A DNA stretch of 64,000 nt, taken from contig NZ_CP056775.1 of assembly GCF_016894445.1 (NCBI RefSeq), positions 3,784,001 through 3,848,000 on the forward strand, written 5' to 3'. Shown piece after piece: positions 9,732 through 18,631 of this stretch. The translations under genes and the position numbers were made by a program. The notes below the pieces were generated by a model. That model did no database searches and was not told the origin of the DNA. It saw only the letters and a program-made list of their open reading frames with translations. The DNA comes from Dyadobacter sandarakinus. GTDB lineage: Bacteria; Bacteroidota; Bacteroidia; Cytophagales; Spirosomataceae. Each line of letters begins with the position of its first letter. Within the stretch, counting starts at the first letter, position 1.

Positions 9732-10982
9732 TTATTTAAAAATTTCTCCGATTTGATCAATATCCATTCCAAAAAGCTTTTCGGCTATGCGGTTCAGGAT
9801 CGTTTTGTCGCCTTCGAAATGGAAGGTGCGGTGGGTATGTGACAGCTTATCATTATGTCCCAGTATCCGGACGGACGAACTGGATTCGAGCTCGTAAAAA
9901 GGGCCCATCTGCGTACCGTCGGGTAGCGGACCATCATTGTAGGCATTGAATGCGTCACCTTTAAAAGGCTCTTCATGCAGCTTCCAGGCCGATTTGAGGT
10001 ACTCGCCCTGCATGTTGAGATCGTACTGCACTACGGTTAGAATGTTTTTTTCGGCATCGTAGCTGCCGGCTACGGGCTTCGCAGAAAGTGGCGCCAGACC
10101 GATTTTACTGCGGTACCGGCCATCGGCTTTCAGAAACACAGCCGTATCATGTACCACCAGCCTGTCATCCGGGATTTTACCAAAATAATCAGCAGTAAGC
10201 TGCGGCTTTCCCTGGTAGTGGCTCGACAGCGGCGCTACAATGGTGGTTTTCTCTCCCGGCGTAAACATACCCAGGATCCACAGGCCGATAGCCCCTTTTT
10301 CACGTTCCCATTCCGGGCCGGTATTGGTAAGCGTATTTTCGGACGCATAGCCCGTCGCTTTTACATCTTCAAGTGATCGGATCGAAAGCAGCTCCTGGAT
10401 TTCACGCCGGGTTAGCATGGTAACCTTCCGCTCGATCAGGAACTTCATTTTGGTACCTGAATAATTTTCCAGTGATCCTTTTTTCCGGAAAGAAGCCGAT
10501 ACAGAATCGGTACTTACGACTTCAAAAGGCTCAGAGTCAATGAGGGCGGGAGTTTGCCAGTTGTGGTAGGTAAAACTATCCCCTTTACTGAAATACACCG
10601 AAAACTGGCCGCCTTCCGGCGAAAGCCACAGCCGGTCTTCGCCTCCGTATGCATTAATATGGGGATTTTTGCGACCGCTGGAAATGAGGTCATAGTTGAT
10701 CCAGCCATAACTGTTGCCGCCGTCGCCCGCTGCTGTACTGGTCATCACACGCCCCTGGTACTCGGGAATTACGATGAGCTTGGCGCTGGCATTATCGGGT
10801 GCGGTGAGGATAATGGGCGTAATGTGCTTTTTCAAAAAAGCGAGGTCGTACCCGAAGGTACCTTTTGGAAAACTGCCCGGATGTAGTTCCACGGTAGTCG
10901 TTTCTGTGCTGAATGATTTCTTACGGCAGCCTGAAGCCAGAAAAACAGATAGCAGTACCAGGATTAATGGGTAGCTTTTCAT
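9732..10982 (-). CDS. DUF6786-like lipoprotein
   Basis: This 416-residue protein has a lipoprotein signal (VFLASGC), so it is probably anchored in the outer or inner membrane facing the periplasm. Visible conserved-looking blocks are VIPEYQGRVMTSTA, GWINYDLISSG, and GGEDRLWLSPEGGQFSVYF, which I recall from the uncharacterised Bacteroidota family DUF6786; that assignment is from memory. The Gly/Glu-rich GGEDRLWL block resembles galactose-mutarotase-like folds, so a sugar-related beta-sandwich is possible but unproven. It stands alone, 120 bp upstream of the sigma gene in map position but transcribed on the same strand toward it. Confidence 0.65.
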   Translation of the reverse strand: MKSYPLILVLLSVFLASGCRKKSFSTETTTVELHPGSFPKGTFGYDLAFLKKHITPIILTAPDNASAKLIVIPEYQGRVMTSTAAGDGGNSYGWINYDLISSGRKNPHINAYGGEDRLWLSPEGGQFSVYFSKGDSFTYHNWQTPALIDSEPFEVVSTDSVSASFRKKGSLENYSGTKMKFLIERKVTMLTRREIQELLSIRSLEDVKATGYASENTLTNTGPEWEREKGAIGLWILGMFTPGEKTTIVAPLSSHYQGKPQLTADYFGKIPDDRLVVHDTAVFLKADGRYRSKIGLAPLSAKPVAGSYDAEKNILTVVQYDLNMQGEYLKSAWKLHEEPFKGDAFNAYNDGPLPDGTQMGPFYELESSSSVRILGHNDKLSHTHRTFHFEGDKTILNRIAEKLFGMDIDQIGEIFK

Positions 10983-11099
10983 TACTGTAAATGGTCATGT
11001 CTGCCTGAAAGGCCGTTGAGTGGTCAAACTTCAAAAATAGTGGTCCCGAAAGACCGGGTCGGTATTGCCGGGCACTAAAATTGCCCGAAGCTTCGGTAC

Positions 11100-11120
11100 T
11101 TTACAATATAATCTTGTAAA
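11100..11120. promoter_or_regulatory. Inverted repeat upstream of the DUF6786-like gene
   Basis: TTTACAA (11100-11106) is repeated in inverse orientation as TTGTAAA (11114-11120) across a 7-bp spacer. It sits about 118 bp before the 10982 start codon and 37 bp past the stop of the RhaT-like gene. It may be a repressor site or a weak hairpin; no T-run follows, so a terminator is less likely. Confidence 0.25.
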
Positions 11121-11156
11121 AATTAATAAAAAACTTACAACAATGCTACTGCATTG

Positions 11157-12239
11157 CTATTCACGGAGATAGTTGCCGTATCCGACAATAAGAATAGAGA
11201 GAATGATCACCAGTATCCCGATCACAATTGTCCTCAGCGTCTTGCGTGTTACACCGGACCACTCTTTCAGTGCAAGTCCCCAGGAGTTGGCAACCAGGAT
11301 GATGAACGCCATGTGCAGGATCCAGGAGCTCGGACCATTGCCCAGCTTACTTTCTCCCATTCCATAAAAAAAGAATTGCATAAACCACGTGATACCTGCC
11401 AGGGCCGAAAAGATGTAGTTGGCCAGTAAAGGCTTTGTGGTATCGGTATAATTGCCAAACGTTTTATTGCGCGCATTCAGGATCATACACCAGATGAGGT
11501 TGGTGGTAAGTCCGCCCAGCAGGATCACCACGTAGGTTACATTGTTTTGGAACAAAAACTCGCCCTGATCCGCATTTACAGCTTTCCAGACGGTATTGGC
11601 CTCCTCCGCCATCACTTTACCTGCATCTATACCAAATGCAAAACAGGCGCTGAGCACCCCCGAAATGATCGAAACTGTAAGCCCGATCCCGATCTTGAAC
11701 TCATTGGCGCCGGGCGACGCTGCACCCCGTTTTTTCAGGTCGGCATCCTTCATCATGCCGGCCCTGCCGCATATCATAATGCCCAGTACGCACACGGCCA
11801 GTCCCAGCAGTACCATTTGCCCCCAGGTGTTCGTCAGCAGCTCGGAAATGGTATCCTTGCCCGGCGTCGGATTGAACTGGTAGTAAATGGAAGGGATTAG
11901 CGAACCGAATACGGAGCTCAGTCCGAGGATAATGGAACTTCCCAGCGACACGCCCAGATAATGCACACCCAGGCCATAGGTAAGACCTCCGATCCCCCAG
12001 AGCACGCCAAAAAAATAGGTAAAAAATAAAATTCTGCTATCGGTATGGGCAATGATATCCGTGAATCCGGGAATGGTCAGGTAGGCTGCCAGCGGAGGTA
12101 CGATCAGCCATGAAAAAAGTCCGCCGACAATCCAGTACGACTCCCAGGCCCAGCCTCTGACCCGCTTGTAAGGAATGTAAAAACTACCGGACGCAAAGCC
12201 TCCGATAAAGTGAAAAATGACGCCTAGAAGAGCTTGCAT
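11157..12239 (-). CDS. L-rhamnose/proton symporter family transporter (RhaT-like)
   Basis: This polytopic inner-membrane protein of 360 residues has about ten hydrophobic segments and the RhaT-type opening GVIFHFIGGFASGSFYIPYK followed by WAWESYWIVGGLFSWLI. E. coli RhaT is 344 residues, so the length fits. I chose the ATG at 12239 (MQALLGVI) rather than a start 25 codons upstream because the extra residues are polar and unlike the family. The family carries out H+-coupled uptake of rhamnose or a related sugar. No rhamnose catabolic genes are adjacent, so the substrate here is uncertain. Confidence 0.8.
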   Translation of the reverse strand: MQALLGVIFHFIGGFASGSFYIPYKRVRGWAWESYWIVGGLFSWLIVPPLAAYLTIPGFTDIIAHTDSRILFFTYFFGVLWGIGGLTYGLGVHYLGVSLGSSIILGLSSVFGSLIPSIYYQFNPTPGKDTISELLTNTWGQMVLLGLAVCVLGIMICGRAGMMKDADLKKRGAASPGANEFKIGIGLTVSIISGVLSACFAFGIDAGKVMAEEANTVWKAVNADQGEFLFQNNVTYVVILLGGLTTNLIWCMILNARNKTFGNYTDTTKPLLANYIFSALAGITWFMQFFFYGMGESKLGNGPSSWILHMAFIILVANSWGLALKEWSGVTRKTLRTIVIGILVIILSILIVGYGNYLRE

Positions 12240-12384
12240 GGATTCAGGATGGTAAAAAAGGTCGCAGCGGACCTGGGCAGGTCCGGGCGTTGGTTTAAGA
12301 AATACAAAGGGCAATATTTCTTAAAGGAAGTTAGGGCAGTATCTACTCCAAGGCTGTCACACGTTTTGCCCGCCCGGTTACTTC

Positions 12385-14613
12385 CTATCGCACCACGATT
12401 TTACGGCTTACCTTGCTGCTCCCATTTTCCCATTCCACCACGTACAAGCCCGCAGGCCAGCTACGGGTGTGCAGTTCTTTTTCCACGTTGGCTTCTGTGC
12501 GGATACTGCCGGTGAGCTGAGTGCCGCCTGCATTGTAAACGCGGAATGTTCCGCTCCGGGATGCGCTTACCCGGAGGTACCCGGCTGCTGGATTTGGGTA
12601 CACGCGCACATCCTCCGGCTGTACGGGTTCCACGCCGGTGATGGTGACGGGCAGGATATTGGTCAAAAGCCGGACTCCGCCGGCATTGGTGCCTATGGCG
12701 ACGTCGGGCTTTTTGTCGCCATTGTAGTCGCCCACAGCCAGCGCGAGGTAATTTCCGAAAACAGGCGCACCCGGCTGTTTATTGATTTCAACAAGTGCAC
12801 TTTCACGTTCTGTCCAGGCACCCCAGGCGGCAGAATGAAAAATACGGAGGTTGCCGGTATGGTCTACCGTTAGCAGATCGGGACGACCGTCAAGATCCGC
12901 GTCAGCAACTGCCAGCTGCGGAAAACGGCCGGTAAAATTGATGGAAACTCCTGCAAATGCATCTGTCTGCAGGCTGAATGTATACTGTGAGCCCTTGCCG
13001 CTGTTGACATAATAAAAAATATTTCCCTGCGACTTGCCCACCAGCAGGTCTAGGTCACCGTCGCGGTCGCCATCGTAAAAGTAGGGCGAGTCTCCCGCCT
13101 GCAGCTCGGCCGGAAGAGCAATTTGCACAGCATCGGCCAGGTTCAGCTGGGCCGGCGCGCCCTGGACAGCTTTATTGGGAATGTAGCGGTATTCGAGTTT
13201 GATTGTGGAAGTTGAGGTTCCGGCAAAACCCAGGTCAGGCACGCCGTCTCCATTGAAATCAGCCCATTGCGGCCTGATGTTGTAGAGGCCGAGCTGCCCG
13301 GCGAGGCCAAGGTAATCCTCGGTTTCGAGTGTAAAGTCTGCCACGGCCGCGCTTCCATTGTTTCTCAGCAGGTACATACTTCCCCGGAAACCATTGCTCC
13401 GCGGCATCCCTCCTGTTCCTACGACCATATCCAGGTCGCCGTCGCCGTCCACATCAAAGAAGGCCGGGGCTGCATTTTCGCCTGTGTCCAGCATCTGGCT
13501 TTGCAGAAAATCCTTCTGACGCAGCTGAAATACGGGATTATCACTGGTACCCGCATTGTGATAGTACCAGACCGAAGTTTTGAAGTTGGTGAAATTGGCA
13601 TCGTTGGACGGAATATTGGGGGCGATAAGCAGGTCTTTTACACCATCAAAATCAATATCCTCCATGAATGCCGCAGGAAAAATGTGCATCAGTACGGGAT
13701 CGGCCGCGGGGTAATTGTTGGAATAGGATGTAAAATCAGCCACCAGCCCGGCAGCCGAGTTGGTCAAAAAAGAGATGTGTTCATTGCTGACGTGTCCTGC
13801 AAGCAGATCGCGCTTGCCGTCGCCATTGAGGTCGTGGAGCAAAATAGAATTGCCCGCATGCATGATCTTTCCGCCGGCATTTTCCACTACGCCACAGGGT
13901 ACGCCAAACACAAAACCTTCATTATCACCTTTATGGAAATTACCCCAGCAATCACCATTGCGCTGGAACACGGGATTGGCAGATGTTCCGAGACTATCAG
14001 CCCGGCCATATTTTTCCATGCTCAGGTTCTGGTGCAGCTCTATGTAGGTCCCCGAGAAGTCGAAAGTAAGCAGGTCAAGATCACCGTCATTGTCAATATC
14101 CACGATGCCCGGAATATCCGTCCCGGAAACCTGCAGGTTGATGTTTCCTGAAAATCCTTTGGTATAAAGTACCTCGCGCATCAGCTCCCAATGCCAGGCC
14201 GTGCCGTTTTTGACCTGCCGGTACAGGCTGATACCGAGTGAAGTACTTGCAAAAAGATCTTTGAGCCCGTCCCCATCGTAGTCCGCCAGTACCATCCAGT
14301 TGTCAGTTTGGGGAAAAAGGGTTTCGTAAAAAGGAGCATGCACATACACCTTCCGCGCAGCATCCGCTACAAAGGCCGACACCTTGCTGTTGGTACGATC
14401 ATATACCACAAGATCCTCCACACCATCCCCGTCGAGGTCCATTTTCAGAAACTGGGAGGCATTCAGCCCGCCGGCCCAGGGATTGGCGAGCTTCGTTCCG
14501 TTTATGGTGAGACCCGTGAGCGAGTCGGTACGAAACCAGGACTGCTGCGCCATCGCACTTTGCGCCAGCAGGCAGAAAACGATCACGGTGAGGGAGGTAA
14601 ATTTCATGCGCAT
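12385..14613 (-). CDS. Secreted FG-GAP/VCBS-repeat protein with type IX secretion sorting domain
   Basis: This 742-residue protein has a signal peptide (cleavage near SAMAQ) followed by many FG-GAP/VCBS-type calcium-binding blades, recognisable from repeated D-x-D-G-D-G-x-x-D-L motifs (DLDGDGVEDLVVYD, DYDGDGLKDLF, DIDNDGDLDLL, DLNGDGKRDLL, DVDGDGDLDMV, DFNGDGVPDLGF, DRDGDLDLLVG, DYNGDKKPDVAIG). The last about 75 residues (VRVYPNPAAGYLRVSAS to KIVVR) form a type A C-terminal sorting domain used by the type IX secretion system. It should be a surface-exposed or released beta-propeller, probably for adhesion or ligand binding. No catalytic domain is visible. Confidence 0.9.
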   Translation of the reverse strand: MRMKFTSLTVIVFCLLAQSAMAQQSWFRTDSLTGLTINGTKLANPWAGGLNASQFLKMDLDGDGVEDLVVYDRTNSKVSAFVADAARKVYVHAPFYETLFPQTDNWMVLADYDGDGLKDLFASTSLGISLYRQVKNGTAWHWELMREVLYTKGFSGNINLQVSGTDIPGIVDIDNDGDLDLLTFDFSGTYIELHQNLSMEKYGRADSLGTSANPVFQRNGDCWGNFHKGDNEGFVFGVPCGVVENAGGKIMHAGNSILLHDLNGDGKRDLLAGHVSNEHISFLTNSAAGLVADFTSYSNNYPAADPVLMHIFPAAFMEDIDFDGVKDLLIAPNIPSNDANFTNFKTSVWYYHNAGTSDNPVFQLRQKDFLQSQMLDTGENAAPAFFDVDGDGDLDMVVGTGGMPRSNGFRGSMYLLRNNGSAAVADFTLETEDYLGLAGQLGLYNIRPQWADFNGDGVPDLGFAGTSTSTIKLEYRYIPNKAVQGAPAQLNLADAVQIALPAELQAGDSPYFYDGDRDGDLDLLVGKSQGNIFYYVNSGKGSQYTFSLQTDAFAGVSINFTGRFPQLAVADADLDGRPDLLTVDHTGNLRIFHSAAWGAWTERESALVEINKQPGAPVFGNYLALAVGDYNGDKKPDVAIGTNAGGVRLLTNILPVTITGVEPVQPEDVRVYPNPAAGYLRVSASRSGTFRVYNAGGTQLTGSIRTEANVEKELHTRSWPAGLYVVEWENGSSKVSRKIVVR

Positions 14614-14714
14614 CTGTGATGAATAATCTATTACTTTGTACGTAAAGGGCGTTTTTTGAATCTTTAAACCTAACGAATCACGCGCCTATTACCTTATAAT
14701 GCCTGCATAATTCC

Positions 14715-16019
14715 ATGTACACTTCTACCGAAACACTTTACCAGCACTTTACAAGCAACCCCAAGGTATCCACAGACACCCGCCAGATCACGGAGGGCTG
14801 TTTGTTTTTTGCATTGAAAGGTGACAAGTTCAATGGTAACCTGTATGCGGCCGAAGCGCTGCAGAAAGGGGCCGCATACGCTATCGTGGATGAGCCGGAA
14901 GCAGTAGCAGGCGAGCGTTTTCTGCTGGTTGAAAATGTACTTGCCGCATTGCAGGAACTGGCGCGGCATCACCGCAAGACCTTCGGCTTTCCGGTGATCG
15001 CACTCACGGGTTCCAATGGAAAAACGACAACCAAGGAGCTGATCGCCAAGGTACTCTCCATGAAATACAATACTTACGCTACAAAAGGAAACCTGAATAA
15101 CCACATAGGCGTACCCCTCACATTACTCTCCGTTGATCCTGCCCGCCATGAGATGGCTGTGGTGGAAATGGGCGCCAACCACCAGGAAGAGATTGCCCTG
15201 CTGAGCAGCATTGCCCAGCCTACTCACGGCCTCATCACCAACATCGGCAAAGCACACCTGGAAGGTTTCGGGGGAGTAAAAGGGATCATCGCCGGGAAGG
15301 GTGAGCTTTTTGATTTTCTTTCCAAAACAAAAGGAACCGTCTTTGTCAATGCGCAGAACGAAACCATTATGGAGATGGTCAGTAAGCGCCGGGCATTTGG
15401 TGACATAATCTTTTACCAGTCGGAAAGTGCCGCCGACAACCCCGTGCTTGTCCGTGAAAATCCGCTGGTCACTTTCAGGCTCGGGGAAAGGCTGGTGGAG
15501 ACCTACCTGCCGGGAAGCTACAACTTCGACAACATCTGTGCGGCGCTGGCTGTGGGCAGGCACTTCGGTGTTACGGATGCGGATGCCTGCGAAGCAGTGG
15601 CCGCCTACCAGCCCGATAACAACCGGTCGCAGGTGATGCGGAAGGGGAGCAATACCATCATCATGGATGCCTACAATGCCAATCCCTCGTCCATGGCTGC
15701 TGCGATCGCCAACTTTGCCGCTATGGAAGCACCGCGGAAAATGCTGATCCTGGGCGACATGTTTGAGCTGGGTGATGCGGCGGCAGAGGAGCACCTGGCC
15801 CTGGGCAGGCTCATTGCCACTTACCCGTTTGACGTGGTATTGCTTGCAGGGCAGCTTATGCAGCATGCACTGCCGGCGTTACCGAAAGCCTACTACTTTC
15901 CCGACAAGTTTTCATTACATAACTGGGTGATGGATAACCCGCAGGATCATACAACCATACTGGTAAAAGGTTCGCGGGGCATGGCGCTGGAATCAGTTGT
16001 GAACCTGATACCAGCATGA
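14715..16019 (+). CDS. murF: UDP-N-acetylmuramoyl-tripeptide--D-alanyl-D-alanine ligase
   Basis: MurF adds D-Ala-D-Ala to the UDP-MurNAc tripeptide in the cytoplasm, the last soluble step of peptidoglycan precursor synthesis. The 434-residue product has the Mur-ligase N-terminal domain with VSTDTRQITEGCLFFALKGD, the ATP-binding P-loop TGSNGKTTTKE (about residue 97), the central-domain signature EMGANHQEEIALLS, and the C-terminal-domain ILGDMFELG. Length is normal for the family. It stands alone between a divergent secreted protein and the peroxiredoxin gene. A near-consensus -7 box (TTACTTTG, 14631-14638) lies upstream. Confidence 0.97.
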   Translation: MYTSTETLYQHFTSNPKVSTDTRQITEGCLFFALKGDKFNGNLYAAEALQKGAAYAIVDEPEAVAGERFLLVENVLAALQELARHHRKTFGFPVIALTGSNGKTTTKELIAKVLSMKYNTYATKGNLNNHIGVPLTLLSVDPARHEMAVVEMGANHQEEIALLSSIAQPTHGLITNIGKAHLEGFGGVKGIIAGKGELFDFLSKTKGTVFVNAQNETIMEMVSKRRAFGDIIFYQSESAADNPVLVRENPLVTFRLGERLVETYLPGSYNFDNICAALAVGRHFGVTDADACEAVAAYQPDNNRSQVMRKGSNTIIMDAYNANPSSMAAAIANFAAMEAPRKMLILGDMFELGDAAAEEHLALGRLIATYPFDVVLLAGQLMQHALPALPKAYYFPDKFSLHNWVMDNPQDHTTILVKGSRGMALESVVNLIPA

Positions 16020-16168
16020 AATAGTATAATTATCTAAATTGTAAGTATAATTCTATCGGCTGCATTTATGAGGTTATTGACAGTATTTATAAAGACTCCG
16101 ATTGGATAAATTAAACCAAATTCATTCATTTAGGATAAGTCTTTCCTGAGATAGTGCTATGTCACCGG

Positions 16169-16199
16169 TTGTGTCCATGTAGGTCGGGTTGTAGATTTG
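16169..16199 (+). promoter_or_regulatory. Bacteroidota-type promoter of the peroxiredoxin gene
   Basis: TTG at 16169-16171 and TAGATTTG at 16192-16199 match the TTG / TAnnTTTG sigma-A promoter of Bacteroidota with a 20-bp spacer. The predicted transcript would have a leader of about 35 nt before the ATG at 16239, which also supports that start. Confidence 0.6.
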
Positions 16200-16238
16200 T
16201 AACACAAAAAAATACAATTGTTAAACAACCGAACGATC

Positions 16239-16790
16239 ATGGCTAATAGAATCCTTTCTGTGGGATCGACTTTCCCCGAATTCAAGAAAACATCTGTTGT
16301 ATCTCTGGAAAAAGGTAATGAGTTTTATGACATTACTTCCGAAGATCACAAAGCTGCCGGCAAATGGATGGTGATGTTCTGGTGGCCCAAAGATTTCACT
16401 TTCGTTTGTCCTACCGAAATTGCCGAGTTTAACAAACACAACGAAGATTTTGCTGACCGCGATGCGATCCTGATCGGTGCTTCTACTGACAGCGAGTTTG
16501 TTCACCTTGCATGGCGTAAAAACCATGACGACCTGCGCGACCTGCACTTCCCGATGCTGGCTGACACTTCGAAGTCACTGGCTGAAGAACTGGGCATCCT
16601 GGAAGCTAACGAAAAAGTAGCATACCGCGTGACTTACATTGTTGATCCGCAAGGCATTATTCGCTGGGTAAGCCTGAACGACCTTTCAGTAGGCCGTAAT
16701 GTAAGTGAAGTAATCCGTGTACTGGACGCACTTCAGACAGACGAGCTTTGCCCTTGCAACTGGCAAAAAGGAGAAGCTACCCTGGCGTAA
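16239..16790 (+). CDS. ahpC: Alkyl hydroperoxide reductase AhpC, actinobacterial type (peroxiredoxin)
   Basis: This 183-residue thiol peroxidase reduces hydrogen peroxide, organic peroxides and peroxynitrite. The peroxidatic cysteine is Cys57 in PKDFTFVC, matching the PxxxTxxC motif. The C-terminus DELCPCNWQKGEATL carries two cysteines (Cys171, Cys173) in the same arrangement as Cys174/Cys176 of Mycobacterium tuberculosis AhpC, the type recharged by AhpD rather than AhpF. An AhpD homologue follows 100 bp downstream. The ATG at 16239 is preferred over one seven codons upstream because the peptide then begins MANRILSVG, like relatives. A hairpin with T-run separates it from the next gene. Confidence 0.93.
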   Translation: MANRILSVGSTFPEFKKTSVVSLEKGNEFYDITSEDHKAAGKWMVMFWWPKDFTFVCPTEIAEFNKHNEDFADRDAILIGASTDSEFVHLAWRKNHDDLRDLHFPMLADTSKSLAEELGILEANEKVAYRVTYIVDPQGIIRWVSLNDLSVGRNVSEVIRVLDALQTDELCPCNWQKGEATLA

Positions 16791-16807
16791 TCTCCTGAGC
16801 ACACCAG

Positions 16808-16852
16808 CAGTTCACAGCCCGGGCTTTTGCCTCCTGTGAACTGTTTTTTTTT
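16808..16852 (+). terminator. Hairpin with T8 tract between ahpC and the AhpD-like gene
   Basis: A perfect 10-bp stem CAGTTCACAG (16808-16817) / CTGTGAACTG (16834-16843) is followed by eight to nine T. It lies 18 bp after the ahpC stop and 39 bp before the next ATG, so it may work as an intrinsic terminator or as a partial terminator setting the AhpC:AhpD ratio. Confidence 0.7.
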
Positions 16853-16890
16853 ACACACCGGGATATGCTCCCATTCAATTTCAATAAAAC

Positions 16891-17481
16891 ATGTACCCAT
16901 TTACTTCCACCGGAAATACAAAGGAATCGCTGTATAAAGAGGTTAACCTGCCCGCTGAGTTTGAAAGCGTGCTGATCAACAAGCTTGCAGCGCTCGACCA
17001 CCGTTACCTGAAAGATCTGAAAATCAATATCAGCAATGTGCTCAAAACACAAACTTTGAGCCGTAAAGAATCTTTGCTGATCGGACTGGCGACGGCCATT
17101 AATGAAAAAAATGCAGCCCTGATTGCTGCACTGGAGCAGCTGGCAGCAGCAGAAGGCGCGGACGAAAAGGAAGTGGCTGAGCTGGCAGCTTGTGTGTCGT
17201 TAATGAATGCAAACAATGTGTTCTATCGTTTCCGTCACTTCATGCACAAGGAATTTTATGACAATGCACCGGCGGGCATCAAAATGAGTATTATGATGAA
17301 CCCCGTGCTGGGAAAAGAGTTTTTTGAATTGCTGAGCCTTGTGATTTCGTCCCTCAACGGATGCGAAATGTGTGTGACCTCTCACGAACAATCCGTACTG
17401 AACCATGGCGGCACACAGGCGCGTATATTCGATGCAGTTCGCGTAGGCGCAATTTTCAAAAGCTTTTCTGTTTTGATATAA
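16891..17481 (+). CDS. ahpD: AhpD-like alkylhydroperoxidase / carboxymuconolactone-decarboxylase-family protein
   Basis: This 196-residue, all-helical disulfide reductase is expected to recharge AhpC using electrons from dihydrolipoyl proteins. The active-site block is NGCEMCVTSHEQS: Cys158 and Cys161 with His165, plus Glu146, reproducing the Glu118/Cys130/Cys133/His137 spacing known for M. tuberculosis AhpD. The N-terminal half is a second, degenerate helical repeat, as in the family. Its position right after an actinobacterial-type ahpC fixes the pairing. A strong terminator follows the stop. Confidence 0.9.
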   Translation: MYPFTSTGNTKESLYKEVNLPAEFESVLINKLAALDHRYLKDLKINISNVLKTQTLSRKESLLIGLATAINEKNAALIAALEQLAAAEGADEKEVAELAACVSLMNANNVFYRFRHFMHKEFYDNAPAGIKMSIMMNPVLGKEFFELLSLVISSLNGCEMCVTSHEQSVLNHGGTQARIFDAVRVGAIFKSFSVLI

Positions 17482-17522
17482 AACCAAAGAGAGATGCCTC
17501 GCAGCAGGTTGTTCTCACTTTT

Positions 17523-17557
17523 AAAAGGTGCCCGCGAAACCGGGCACCTTTTGTTTT
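17523..17557 (+). terminator. Intrinsic terminator after the AhpC/AhpD genes
   Basis: A perfect 12-bp stem AAAAGGTGCCCG / CGGGCACCTTTT encloses a 6-nt loop and is followed by GTTTT. The A-run on the other side makes it usable in both directions, and the gene beyond it is convergent. Confidence 0.85.
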
Positions 17558-17589
17558 ATAAAGCATTGGATTGACCGGTGTACCCTGCA

Positions 17590-17907
17590 TCATGGGTCCA
17601 TTTGGTAAAGCGGCGGCTCTCTGGGGCAGGATGAGCTCCTGCACAGTTCGGCTTTGAGCCGGCGGTTCAGAAAACGCCTGGCTGAAAGGCGTGACACGTT
17701 CAGGGTACGGCTGTAATGCACTTCGCTTACCTGCGTAATGCTGTTGGCGTAGTAGCGCACCACCGTACCCTGTTGCCCGGAGCTCGTATGCGCCACCCAA
17801 AAACCTTGCTCCGGAAAAGGCTGGCGCACCGGCCGGCCCCGCTGCGCAACGGCGGGGTTGCTGACCGTTACCCAGGCAGCAGCCAGCATGAATAGAAAAC
17901 GGTTCAT
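17590..17907 (-). CDS. Small basic secreted protein, unknown
   Basis: This 105-residue product has a clear signal peptide (LFMLAAAWVTVSNPAVAQ), so it should be exported. The mature part is arginine-rich with two nearby cysteines (CRSSSC) close to the C-terminus. I recognise no family. Its ATG overlaps the TGA of the 241-residue membrane protein by 4 bp, which supports it as a real, translationally coupled gene and the last member of a three-gene cluster. It converges on the AhpC/AhpD terminator. Confidence 0.6.
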   Translation of the reverse strand: MNRFLFMLAAAWVTVSNPAVAQRGRPVRQPFPEQGFWVAHTSSGQQGTVVRYYANSITQVSEVHYSRTLNVSRLSARRFLNRRLKAELCRSSSCPREPPLYQMDP

Positions 17908-18629
17908 GAAATATCAGTTTGTACCAATGACTTGACGGCCCGCGGCCGGATTATGGAATGAACTTTCAGCAGGCTGCGGAGCAGGACAATGTGGGAACAC
18001 AGCAGCAGCGGAACCACCAGGCCCGGCAAAAACACGAATGGAAACCGGAGGATCGCTACATTGGGATACTCGTACCCGGTTATTTGAAAACAGGAAGGAG
18101 CCGAAAACAGCAGCTTGAAATAAACATGGAGCAGCAGGCCCGTACATACAATATGCCAGCCTGCCTGTACCTGCCAGTGCAGTTTTTCCTTCAATACGCC
18201 CCAATAGTACACTAGGAGGGTCGTCAGCCCCGAAAAGATATCCAGGTTACCTCCACCCAAGGTAATTTCATGCGGCACCAGCCGGCACAGGAAAAGCCAG
18301 TACAGCACCAGCTCCACAGGCCCGCGAACAACATGAATGACCGTCAGTAAATGTGTATCGAGCGTATCAACGAATGTCCTTCCGCGACTGGTAAAAAACA
18401 GTCCGGCGAGCACTGCCATCGGCGGCACGGCAACCAGGATGATCCTTGGAAAAGGGCCTTCTGTATGCTGGTAAAAACCTGACACGGAAACTGCACTCTG
18501 CAAAACGATCCAGCCTGTAACAACCCACGCATAAATGCAGGAATCATGGGTAGCCTTGTAAAAAGTAAAGGCGCACAGAAGTACCACCAGCCCAAACATC
18601 AGGCTGATGTGTATCATCAGTTCGTCCAT
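17904..18629 (-). CDS. Conserved-looking seven-TM membrane protein, unknown
   Basis: This 241-residue protein consists almost entirely of hydrophobic segments; I count seven (starting near residues 6, 32, 64, 92, 130, 158 and 190). Polar landmarks are RGRTFVDTLDTHLLTVIHVVR and PVELVLYWLFLCRLVPHE, which I recall from uncharacterised Bacteroidota membrane proteins, without a known function. It is packed between a small lipoprotein gene (2 bp gap) and a small secreted protein gene (4 bp overlap), so the three are probably co-translated. Confidence 0.75.
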   Translation of the reverse strand: MDELMIHISLMFGLVVLLCAFTFYKATHDSCIYAWVVTGWIVLQSAVSVSGFYQHTEGPFPRIILVAVPPMAVLAGLFFTSRGRTFVDTLDTHLLTVIHVVRGPVELVLYWLFLCRLVPHEITLGGGNLDIFSGLTTLLVYYWGVLKEKLHWQVQAGWHIVCTGLLLHVYFKLLFSAPSCFQITGYEYPNVAILRFPFVFLPGLVVPLLLCSHIVLLRSLLKVHSIIRPRAVKSLVQTDIS

Positions 18630-18631
18630 AA

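Noticed and set aside
13267-14151. Plus-strand open frame of 294 codons
   Set aside because: It is the complement of the FG-GAP/VCBS coding sequence; the repeats keep other frames open.
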